Part shown: positions 33,668 through 44,638 of the stretch, piece by piece
Layout: each line of letters starts with the position of its first letter
How positions within the stretch are numbered: position 1 is the stretch's first letter
Source of the DNA: Pyrenula massariospora
Taxonomy: Eukaryota; Ascomycota; Eurotiomycetes; Pyrenulales; Pyrenulaceae
Assembly (NCBI GenBank): GCA_021030905.1
Contig: JAGFMI010000001.1
Coordinates: 1,302,001-1,366,000, forward strand
Direction: 5' to 3'
Length of the DNA: 64,000 bases
Translations under genes and position numbers: made by a program
The notes under the pieces: model-generated
Database searches by the model: none
What the model saw: only the letters and a program-made list of their open reading frames with translations
What the model was told of the DNA's origin: nothing

Positions 33668-36600
33668 TTATGCCATGGCATTTGCAATGTAGTCCTTCAG
33701 CCCATTTGCCTGTATGAAAATTAGTCAAAAGCTTCTAGAAAAAAACCATCCACCATTATCGGGCGGTGGGGGCCAACTTACAATCGGCGGCTTCATCATG
33801 GTAAAATGATTCCCCTCAATCGTGCTCATCGTGCACACCTCCTCCCCCAACAACTTCTCCCACCCATTATACCCAAAATCCGTCCGGTTCTCGAGCAGCC
33901 ACCTCATGCTCCTCGGATCATCCTCCTGCGGCGGCGGCCGCGGGTCCTCTGGGTTCTTGCACACGCCGTCCGTGGCCCACAGCAAACGTGTGGGCGGGGC
34001 GACAAAGTCGGACTGCGAGCGCAGCTCCGGCTTGTAGGCCGTGAGGGCTTTGATGGAGTACTCGAAGTGCGGGAGGAGCCAGCCGGGGGTTTTGCCGGTT
34101 CCCGTGCCGAGGAGGCCGATCTCGTCGAAGAAGTGGTGGAGTCTTGCCGGGAGGGGTTCGAGGCGGACGGGGCAGGGGCTGTCGATTAGCAGCAGTCTTT
34201 CGACCTTGTAGTTCTTGGTGGGGTTGGCTTTTTGGAGGTCGAAGAGTTGGCGCACGACTTCGTAGGCGACGACGCCGCCGGCGCTCCAGCCGCCGATGTA
34301 GTAGGGGCCTTGGGGCTGGCGGCGGAGGACCTCCTCGAGGTAGAGTTTTGACACGCCTTCGATGCCGCAGGTGAAGTTTGTGGGGTCCTTCATGAAGGGG
34401 CAGTTGAGGCCGTAGATGCAAAGATTGGCCTTGTCGACGTTGGGGATAGAGACGTAGGATGTAGCGGAGCCGGAGCCGTCGGGAAACAGGAAGAGGTTCT
34501 TGGTCGCAGTTTTCGGGTTGCCTTGGAGAAGGTTGGATGTGGCAGGCGGTAGCTTCTTGGGCTTAGAGACAGGGGGAAGGGAGGGGGAGACAGGCTCGCG
34601 GACGAGAACTTGATGACTTTGTTTTTGGGGTGGAGGAACAGAAGGCTTAGAGACGCCAAGGGCAACGCGAAGATGGCCTAGGGAAGGATTATCGGTGAGA
34701 ACGGTAGACTCAAGTTCGAGGTCTGCCTTTTCACGGAGGCTGCCAAGGATTGTGAGGGACATCAAAGAGTCCATGCCGAGAGAGTTAAGGTCGGTAGATT
34801 CACTAAGCTCCTCAGGGTCAATTTCCATTTCTTCAGCAATGGTTTGGCGGATGATAGCGATAATGTCGTCCCCTTGGCTAGCTACGGCTTGCTCTAAGGC
34901 TTTCGGTAGTGCATCCTTGTCAAGTGTCTTCATATCGAAATCGATGGAGTCTGGAGTGGTGATGCCTGACTCGTCGTTTGCCATGTCACTCTCGGAATCT
35001 TCGCAGGAGCTCGAGTCCGACGTAGTCTCAGATGACGATGACGATGTTGAGGAAAGATGCTTCTTCACTTCGCCAACAGTTGGGCAATCTGTGAAGAAAG
35101 TGCTAGGAACCTCCAAATCTAGGTCTTCGCGCAACCTCCCTGAGATCGTCAGAGACATCAAACTATCCACACCCAGATCTGTCCATTGGACACCATCTAG
35201 AAGTTCAGAATGGTCGACAGCAATCTCTTCGGCAATGATGTCAATTACCTTAGCTGCAACACCTCCGACAGACGCAGCCTTTGGCTTTGGGGCTGCAGCT
35301 TTGGCAGTCTTCGGAGGGCTAACTAGCTTTTTGGCCTCGTTGGGTATTGCTAGAGGCGCTGGCTTTTTAGGGCCCGTTGTTGGCGCTACTTTCGAAGTTG
35401 TGGGGGCAAGATGACCCTTAGGAGGTGGTAGGAAGGTGTTAAGAAGTTTGCGGGGGATACACTGGAACCTCAAACCACCAACCACACCAATCACTTCGTT
35501 TGATTGGTTGAAGATCCAAACATCACCAGCGACCATCTTGCCCTGCACTGGCTGCATCTTAACATAGCAGTCATACTCTTGGTCGTGCTCCAACAATTCT
35601 TTGAAACGCATGTCCTCCCAGCCGTGTGACACGAAGACTGAATCCGCCGCTGATGTTGAATTGCAAATGAACCCTGACAAGTGAGCGCAACTGTCGATGA
35701 AGTAGGGACTCAAGAAAAATTTGCCATCCTGTGGACTAGATTGGAACTTGACGTGACTGCAAGCTTCAAGCTCTGGGCTGTCAAGAATAACCTCTTTCAT
35801 GCCTTGAAATTGCGGGCTGTAATCCACGAATGACGCAAACAATTTGTAAGCCATTCTGCGCCCAAATTTATCTGCCTCGCCCTCCTCCATTTTTGTCTTT
35901 AGCATCTTCATGCGATCTTGAATTAGATAGGCAGTTCGAGACCATTGTTCGGACCACTTATTGATATCCTCAAAGAGCGCAACGCATTTACCATGGACGG
36001 TCTTCGACTTTCCGTTGTGACTAGTAATGAAACCGTCCGCCTTTTTCGCGGTGAGGTCAAGTTTCACTTCCATTTGTATAGTCTGATGATCCGGCTGACT
36101 TAGATTCTTGATGATGAAGGGCGCAAGATTGTCCATTCTCGAGATATTCATATGAATTTTCTCGCCAGGTCTTACGAGACCATAAGCATAGTCAGCGAGG
36201 GTCAAGATCATATCAGCGTACAGAGACGATGGGCACAGTCCAGATCCGTTGCAAAGATGGCCACAGGCAAGCTTGTGCAGCTGAGGGTCTGCAAAATCGG
36301 TCTCGGCTGTGATCGTTATGAGGTTTCCATCGATTTTCTCTGACAAGATCTTGTGCACAGAGGTGGTCGAGAACGTGGGCTTGGCAGGTTCGGGAGCTGG
36401 TAAGGCTTTGGGCATGTTGTCATAAACACCCTTATAGAGTGTCCAGTCATTCGTATATTGCAGCCAATATACCTTATCGTCAAAACCGTAGGAGGGTATA
36501 TTCAGCACTGCAAGAGAATCGACTTCCTGGTGGAAAGCAGTAAAATCGACCTTAATGCCAGCAGTGTAAAGGGAGCAAATCGAGCTGCCAATGGCTCTCC

Positions 36601-39600
36601 ACGAATCTTCGTCGCGACGAAGTGTTGAGAGGACGGGAGCACCGATGGTCGATTTGATCATGCCCGCACAAATGGGATGAGCGCCGACTTCGATCCAAAT
36701 TGATTTGTCGCTTATTGCATCGCAGTTCATTCCAGCTGTGAGACCCCCAAGGAAATCAACAGGCTGGCGACAGTGCGCGCTGAGATAGCTAGGAGAGAAA
36801 GTACCTCCGACCTGGACGACATCACTTAACAAGGGCGAGATGACTGGTATCTTAGGAGAGTGAAAAACGACACCAGCCGCCAAAGTTTCAAATTCTGTGA
36901 GAATTGGATCCACCTGAGACGAATGAAATGCGTATGGGAGATTTAGCTTCGTATACCGCAGGCCGGAATTAGTCAAATTATCAGTAATAGCCTCGATGTC
37001 AGAAACAGCTCCTGACAGCACGCTCTCAGATGCACCGTTAATGCATGCCACCTCGATCTTACCCTGGCTGGAGGTCACAATTTCTCTGAGGGCTACTATT
37101 GGGGCTTTGACTGCTAGCATCGCATGAGTCCCCTGAGTACAGTATTTTTCCAACAGAGCAGCTCGTCGTCCTACGAGGAAGATTGTGTCAGACACAGACA
37201 GAACACCTGCAGCGTTTAGAGCAGCGTATTCACCCAGCGAATGACCAATCACGACAGATGGGACGATGCCCCAGCTTGCCAAGAGACGTGTCAATGCCAT
37301 TTGGATAGCGGTCATGCCCAGCTGTACAATGGTGGGGGGCAAATCATTGATCTCCGAATTTCCGGCAACAAGGGACAAGAACGACGGCAAACCCTGCTGG
37401 ACGGCGATCTGCGAGAAATCTTGGATGTCATTACGGAAATGACTGGATGTCTCGTAGAGTTGCTTGCCCATGGTGGCGTATTGTGAACCTTGCCCTGTGT
37501 AAGCAAAAGCGATCTGTGGCGCCTGCATCGGTATGGGAGAATGAGACACATCCTGGATAGATACTAAGCTTGCAGAAAGCTGCTTTAGATCAGGCACCGC
37601 AAATGCAACCCGGTAATTGTAATGAGATCGCCGAGCTGTCGTCGTGTATGATAAACTTGGAAGATCAACACTTGGATGACTTTCCACAAACAACTTAAGC
37701 CGGTCTATGTTTTTCTTGAAGGCTGCAAGAGACTTCGCCGAAACGGAGACAATATGATGTGAACGGGCATCAGCAGCAACAAGGCGTCTCACAGGACCGT
37801 CCTCAAGTAATACAGCTGTATTGCCACCGGCAGCACTGAAATTATTCAAGAAAATTGTTCGCTTCCCACCATCTGGTCGGATAAACGGCGTAGTCTTGAA
37901 GGCGATATTGACATTCCGCTGCGCTAAGTCTTTTGGGAACGTTTTGTTCATGACGCTCTTGATACCACAATGAGGAGGGATGGCATTCTTCTGCATCATT
38001 AGAAGGACTTTGATGAGCGCGCAAATGCCCGATGCAGCTTCACCATGTCCAATATTTGCTTTGACAGCACCAAGAAAGAGAGGTTGGTCAGGGCGACGTT
38101 GGTGATGACGGGGTGCGAAAACGCTTGTGACTGATTCCATCTCGATGCCATCACCAGCTTGAGTACCTGTGCCATGCATCTCAACGTAATTAACGTCACG
38201 CGCATCAACGTTGGCTTCCGTAAGCACCTTTGAGAAGAGGAATGCTTGGTCTTTAGCGCAGGGATGTGTAATGGACACGGCATCAGCAGAGTGATTCGTG
38301 CCCGTTCCACGGATTGCCGCGAGTATTGGATCTCTATCCACGATGGCATCTTCCATACGCTTTAAAATGACCGTTGCGACGCCGTCACCCCGACAATAGC
38401 CATCAGCGTCATTGTCGAATGTCTTGCATTGACCCGTGCGGCTTAGGAAGTGACCACGACTCAAGCCGGAGAAAATGTCAGGGTTGGTTAGAACGTTGGT
38501 ACCGCCAGTGAACGCTGTGTCACATTCGCCCGCACGCAACGAAGTACACGCAATTTGAAGCGCAGCCATACTTGACGAGCAAGCAGTGTCGACTGCAAAG
38601 CTAGGTCCACTGAACTTAAAAAAATAATTGATCCGACCGGGTCCGAAGGCTCTGACACCTCCAGAGATAAAATAGGTGTCAATGTCCTGAGCTGCATTTA
38701 TTTCACGCCAGTCGTCCGAAGTCTGACCATAAAACGTGCCGATCCTATCGCGCTTAGTAGATGGAGTTCGGTCGGGCACTAGACCTGCCATTTCCATGGC
38801 TTCGTAAGCAGTGACGAGCATCAGCCGCTGCATCGGGTCTGTTTGTGCGGCCTCTCGGGGAGACATGTTGAAAAAGCGAGCATCAAAAAGTCCAGGATTT
38901 TCAATGAAGTTACCGTAAGGCGTATGAGAGGTGTTGCGTTTCTTTGACGTTGGATCCGTATGGCTATCGACAGGATACCGGTCTGCTGGCACAGGGCGAT
39001 GGACATCGAGGCCCTTTTCGAGCATTTCCCAAAAAGCTTCGTGATCAGCAGCATCGGGGAATCTCCCAGACATGCCAATGATAGCGATGTCGGAGTTCGT
39101 CTTCGTCTTCGGTCGAGTCGAATTTCCTAGTCTCCAGTTGGTATGATCTTCTTGCGCCACATCCGCCGTGGTCGATTTGAGAGCCGTGACCATGCTAGAA
39201 GTCAGATTTGTAGGTCCAATAGCATGCACTTTCGCATTATCAACAGAGGCAGTACTGCAGGCCTTTGTGACCTTGTCCCAGTGGATCGGCTCAAGGAGGG
39301 CCTCCGCAAGGCATATTCTTAAAAGCTCGTAGGGGCTTTTGGCTGAAAGTTTTTCACCCGTAGCGCTAGAAAAGACTGGGAAGATGGTCTTCGCTCTTTC
39401 ATAAAGTTCTCTAGTGTCCGGTCTCAGAATCCTGTCAATGTCGTCCATGCTGTGAAGATGCTTTGCATGGTAGGCGCCATAAATTGAGGCTCTAAATTTA
39501 TTCGCATGTTGCAACGGCCCTGAGTTCTCGAAGAAGCGTGACTTGACAGACGGAGGCCCACTGATAGTGATAGCATTGGCAGTTGAAGAGCTGATCCACA

Positions 39601-40245
39601 GTTGGTTGGATGAGGGGATGCCGAATTCGGCGTGAAATTTCTCTAACTCCGCAGTTGCCAAGGCTTCCTCTACAACGACGATCGTTGACCAACTTTGCAA
39701 GCCTTCTTGACATTCTAGTCGTTCAGAGACACGACCGACGTGAGCACCAACCCGAAAGGATATTCGCACAGCTTCAAGTGCTAGTGGTAGTAGGGCGGAC
39801 AGGGATTCAGCGGAGGCGATGGCGGAAGCTGCAATCAAGCCAGTGCAGAGACCGACTAACCGGACATCTAATTGTGACGAAGCTGATATATAGGGATTGG
39901 GCTGTTCTTCGAAATAGCTAAGATATCATTAGGTCTTGAACGCACAGCCATTGTCTTTGGACGGACTCACCCAATGAAATGAGCGAGTTGTGAAAGACAC
40001 ACGAGTGCACTTTCTACTGCCGCATTGGGAACTTCATTACGGTAGTATCTTTCAGCAAGCTCTTGAATGGTTCCGAAATTTGGAATTCTGGATTGGAGGT
40101 TTGGATGGCATGCTATCTCATCTCTTATAGCAGCGCTAGCGCCTTCGAGGAATAAGTGAAGGAGAATATCGCCTTTTCGTTGAAAGACCTTGCTAAGGAA
40201 TGTTCGACAGTCTGCTGTCTGGTCCCCGAAAATATACACCTCCAT
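33668..40245 (-). CDS. Non-reducing iterative PKS, SAT-KS-AT-PT-ACP-ACP-TE (PksP/wA type)
   Basis: Builds an aromatic polyketide from acetyl and malonyl-CoA without reduction. Exons are 39971-40245, 33782-39917 and 33668-33709, giving 2150 aa, almost the length of the pigment synthases wA and PksP. The start MEVYIFGDQTAD is the usual SAT opening. Domains and key residues: SAT with GLCTG (Cys116); KS from about 368 with DTACSSS (Cys538), HGTGTQ and NIGHGEAASG; AT with GHSLGE (Ser985); PT with ACGHLCNG (His1312) and FIDSC (Asp1500); ACP1 GVDSLMSL (Ser1677); ACP2 GMDSLMSL (Ser1809), separated by an acidic Ser-rich linker; TE/Claisen cyclase with GGWSAGG (Ser1970) and GNHFTMMK (His2129). The last intron (GTAAGT...ACAG) separates the final 13 residues. 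All catalytic residues are present, so it is probably functional. Likely products are the naphthopyrone YWA1 or a related heptaketide, or tetrahydroxynaphthalene; which one cannot be read from sequence alone. Confidence 0.96.
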
Positions 40246-42593
40246 GGTGGGAGGCTCACGTGGTGTGGATTCAATGCAAAGAAGGAAATGAATCAAGGAA
40301 TGCTCCAGACGGGTGTTTTAGGATAGAAAAAAAATTGCTGGGGGCGGGGAGACAAGAAATCTTCCTAGGGCGGAGAAGAACTCAAAGTCTTTACTGAAGA
40401 GCGTTAGAGGAGCTAAGAAGGAGGGCATGGGTCTAATATAAGGAATATACAGAATAGCGGAAGGTGTTAGGTCAGAAAACACAGGAACGTGGGTGGGTCC
40501 ACCAGTACTGAGGTAGCCATTGATCTTCACAGACGCCCAAGACAACGTGATTCAAGCTGTGACAATAGATCGAACAAATGGGGAGGCTACCTAGGGCCTA
40601 GACACTGAGGACATGCTGTCAGCGTGCTTGAGGTATTGTAATGAAAAGCCAATTGTCCGCACCGAAGTCTAAAGCGGCATAGTATCAGAATAATCTGAAA
40701 TCGTGCTCGGTTAGACACATCATGATGTCCGCGCTCACCATCATGTTAGAAACAGGAATGAGGTCTAGAAAAGTAGCTGCAGTCGGTGCCCATTGACTCG
40801 CGGCTTGGTTGGGGATTTTCGTGGATCCATAGTGCTCGGCGAATGACCAAGTATAGCTCCAGATCGGACCATTTGAACTTAGTAGACTAACTCCAATGCT
40901 GCATGCAGATCATAATTAGAAAGTTCTCAGATAATGGATCTGGGATTCAGCACGTTTTGACTTGCGCTGCGCCAAATCTCAAAGTCCGGGTGAGTCGGCC
41001 AAGGCGGGATTAGTTTGTATTCTAGTTGATGTGCTGTAAGACCATACTTGCTTTACCCCTCGAAAACACGGCGTGCTAGACAGTTAGATGCCTCATGAGT
41101 CCCAATGCCTGCGGCCCCAAATAAGGCCGCTTCTTGTTTGCTACCCATTGCCGTAATTTTGCAACCATGTCCACTATCAGCTATTTGTGACACTTCCGAG
41201 GGGAGAACCGTATCGCGGTCACCGGTGTAGGATCCGTAATCCGGCAGAGGCATTAGATATCAGGATACCGAGCAAATGGTGGATCGCAAGTGAGCATGTG
41301 AAGTGAAGGAAGATCCGGCCGCAAAAACTTCACGGACGGGTAGTCGGCTCAGGCGTCTCTCGAGGACATCAGCCCCAGCGAGGACGACTGCATTTGGGCC
41401 TGAAATCTTCTTCTATCGCGTAACGCAGCCGGTACGCCACGTTACACGGCCGCGGACGCATGGCGAAGAGTGGATATTGGGATAGCATCCGACAACGAGG
41501 CTGACAGGCAGATCTCGCGCGCTGACAATGGATCCCTTAGGGGGATAGACTTCGGAAGGGCTAAGAGGGCCAGGATGGTCAGGACACAGCGATGTGGACA
41601 CGATGGAAGCGGATAGTGTTGAGATAGTGTGATGGTGGAAGTTGGAAAGTCCGCAAGACTCGTGGCCCAAAGCGGCCTAGCGCGCCGCTTGGTGCCTCTC
41701 CCGTTTCGAGTCCCGCACGACCGGCTCTTCCGCCCCCCTTTGCCTCAAACTCCGCGTCTCCTGGGTCGACCTGACCTCCTCCTCCTCCTCCTCTCGTGAA
41801 CTGCTGCTGCATCCCCTCTGCTGGTCCCCATAAACTTCCAACAGCGCCCTCGTGCAACTCCACTCGCACCTGCGTCTCTTTTCCTAGCCGCATCATGCTG
41901 AGGCGCCGTGTTTCTCCCACTGGCCCTGTTCTCGCAGACATCACCGAGCGCCGCATCGTCGTCTACGTCAGGAACTTTCCTCATCCTCAGCCTCTTCTCT
42001 TGTTCCATCCTCATACGTTGAACAAAACGCCCGTCAACAGGGGGTCCTAGGGTCTGAGTCCGTAAACGCCACGAACAGACAGCCTTGGTCTGTGGGCAGA
42101 ACGTTGTTTCGTTCTTTCCAGGTCCACGGATCTTGGCCCCTCTACCGATTTGATTGTTTTTGGAAGGGTCCGATCAGGAAATACCAGTAATTTCTGCCGA
42201 TGAATGGTACTCCGGAGGCTGTTGAGTGCCATCGTCCCCATCGTTCTTGAAGTCCCAACCCGAGTAGCCGCCTCCCCGGGGTCGATCGGCCCAGCGGCAG
42301 AAAGCATCAGCAAGATAAGGTTTAATGGTACCTTGCTGCACTAGGCGCATGGGACTCTCTGCTGGAAGAGTCTGAAGGATCTACTTCCAAACCATGTTGC
42401 TCGGTATCACTGTTTCTCGGTTCTTCATTCTTAGCAATTCAACCCTATCTGACTTGCTCTTGGCTCGGCTCTCCCGCCCAATCGTTTTTCTCTTGCCCAT
42501 GGTTTCTTTCAAACCTGAGTTCTTAGTTTCTTGATTTCTCTCTCTTCTTAATATCTCAAATAATAGGGACTTTGTAAAGTGTGACCTGGAACG
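40246..42593. promoter_or_regulatory. Divergent region between PKS and P450
   Basis: 2.35 kb between two divergent start codons, presumably holding both promoters. AT-rich TATA-like sequence (taatataaggaatatac) lies about 190-205 bases upstream of the PKS start. Frames between 41580 and 42310 are open on both strands but give no family. A (CCT)6 tract is listed separately. Confidence 0.4.
41775..41792 (+). repeat. Microsatellite (CCT)6
   Basis: Six perfect CCT units in the PKS-P450 intergenic region. Confidence 0.9.
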
Positions 42594-44638
42594 ATGGTTC
42601 TCATGACGCTGCACAAAATCGACATCATCACATGTCTAAAATACCTGCTGTTCAACAAATGGGCAATTCTGGGCCTTCTAGCAACAACTTTCTTCGGTTC
42701 CTTGTATGCGCTTTACCTATGGAAGGAGAAGCGAGAGAAAGAAGTATTGCCAGAGGGTTGTGTGCCAATGCCAGGGCCAATAGGTTCGCTGAGCTTTCTT
42801 TAGTCTACTGACGAAGTATTGCTCACAACGATTCAGGAATACCGTGGATTGGCCGGGTCCATGACATTCCCGCGGATAAACCGTGGCTCAAGTTCGCCAA
42901 GTGGGCGGATGAATATGGGCCAGTCTATAGGCAAACCATGATGGGTAGGTTTGCTAAATTTCAAATTGGAAGTTTGACTCATGATATCAGGTGTCGTGCA
43001 CATCTGGGTGTCGAAAGAGCATATTGTGCAAGAAGTGCTCGGGAAGAATAGCGGCGTTGCCTCGGACCGGTATGCCACCAAATCTGCGAAAGATCATTGA
43101 TTCTGACATGGTAGAAAGTCCATCAGCGTTTCCCAATGTCCCTGGGACCAAAGATTGGAAATATCTGCCTCTCCAAGGATTTCACGGTAAGGTGCTTTCC
43201 CTCACTTCATTGAAGGCAACTAAACGTTTTCCAAGATACATGGAGGAGGCAGAGAAAATTTGCAAACTTGATGTTTAATCAGGCCCATGAAAAGCAATAT
43301 TGGGGATACCCAAACCTTGAGGTCCCGCGACTGCTTCACGGATTACTAGTACGACAACAGGATTGGAGCCCTCTACTTGACTCGTATATCGCCCGCATCC
43401 TTAGTCGCTGCGCCTTTGCCACTCCAGATTACGCATCATCTTTGTGCACGAACGCTTTCCGATTGTTGATCAATATCTCGCCTGCTGGACGCATGTCCAA
43501 CGTGATACCGGGAGCCATGTGGATACCGAAATGGCTCGCTTGGTGGAAGGTGGACGAAGATGACCGGCAAGCAAGAGAAGAAAAGCTCTATGATGTTGCC
43601 CAAAACGAGATCTACGAGCAATGGATATCAGGCAAAGCGCCTCCGAGCTTCACTCGAACATATTTTGATAACAAACACAAGTTCGATTTTCCAAGCGATC
43701 TCGAAGCCGCATTCAATGTCGGCATGTCTACTATGGCCGGAATTCATACAACGTCTTCCCCGCTCCATACCTTTTTCTTAGCCATGACCCATTACCCAGA
43801 ATGGCTTCAGAAGCTGCAAGAGCAGATCGACGAAGTGTGCGGTGATCGCTTCCCACAAATCTCGGACATGCCGAGACTCCCCTTATTGCGCGCTATTATT
43901 CGAGAATGTATTCGATGGAGGCCTGCCGTACCCACTGGCATTCCTCATGAACTCGAGGCGGATGTTATATGGAATGATTACCACTTCCCTAAGGGATCAT
44001 GGGTTCATCCTATGGAATGGTCTCTTTCCCGAGACCCTGACGTCTACCCCGACGCTGAAAACTTTCGTCCAGATCGTTGGCTAGACCCCAAGTTTCCGAC
44101 ATTCAAAGCGCCACTTACAAAGTATCCAACTCTTCATGGCCACCACCAATTTGGCTTTGGTCGGCGTATCTGCCAAGGGGTTAACGTCGTGGAAACACAG
44201 AGCTTCTGCGTTATGGGCGGGGTTGCCTGGGCCTTCAACTTCAACCGAGCCAAGAATGAGAGGGGAACAGAAATGGACGTCCCAGAGAATGACTACCACC
44301 CGCTTTTGATTACTAAGCCAAACCCTTTCCATTTCTACCTTGAGGTTAGATCTGAGGAGCGCCGGCAGCAGATTATACAATTCTACACGGACAGTCTAAC
44401 CGAAGCATCACTATTACAACATTCTAAGACGGCGACCTACCCCGCGTCAGCTACGTCTATGTTATCAGAAAAGTCTCAGACTACATCCAGGGATTCGGTG
44501 AAAAAGCCTGGTCAGATGACAGCAACCGTCACCAATACTCCAAACGGAACATCTATGCTCCCTGTAGCTACGGCCACCTGGCTAGAAGGAGATGGCTCAA
44601 ATGCAGCCCAGGCCATCGCAGTAGGATCTGGTGCTTGA
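42594..44638 (+). CDS. Cytochrome P450 monooxygenase
   Basis: Heme-thiolate oxygenase, probably anchored in the ER membrane. Exons are 42594-42783, 42837-42944, 42991-43069, 43119-43186 and 43236-44638, giving 615 aa (612 if the Met at 42603 is used). An N-terminal membrane helix (about residues 20-42, WAILGLLATTFFGSLYALYLW) is followed by the proline hinge PMPGPIGIPWIG. SDRP and FHDTWRRQRKFAN (helix C) are reconstituted only when introns 3 and 4 are spliced. The I-helix reads AGIHTTSS, ExxR is ECIRWRP, and the heme loop is FGFGRRICQG with its cysteine ligand. The final 90 or so residues are a Ser/Thr/Ala-rich tail not expected in the family. Overall it resembles fungal secondary-metabolism P450s of the OrdA-like type. 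It is divergent from the PKS and is a natural candidate for oxidising its product. Confidence 0.92.

Noticed and set aside
42991-43278. A frameshift making the P450 a pseudogene
   Set aside because: The apparent shift after SDR disappears when intron 3 is ended at AAAG (43118). All five exons then join in phase and give standard P450 motifs.
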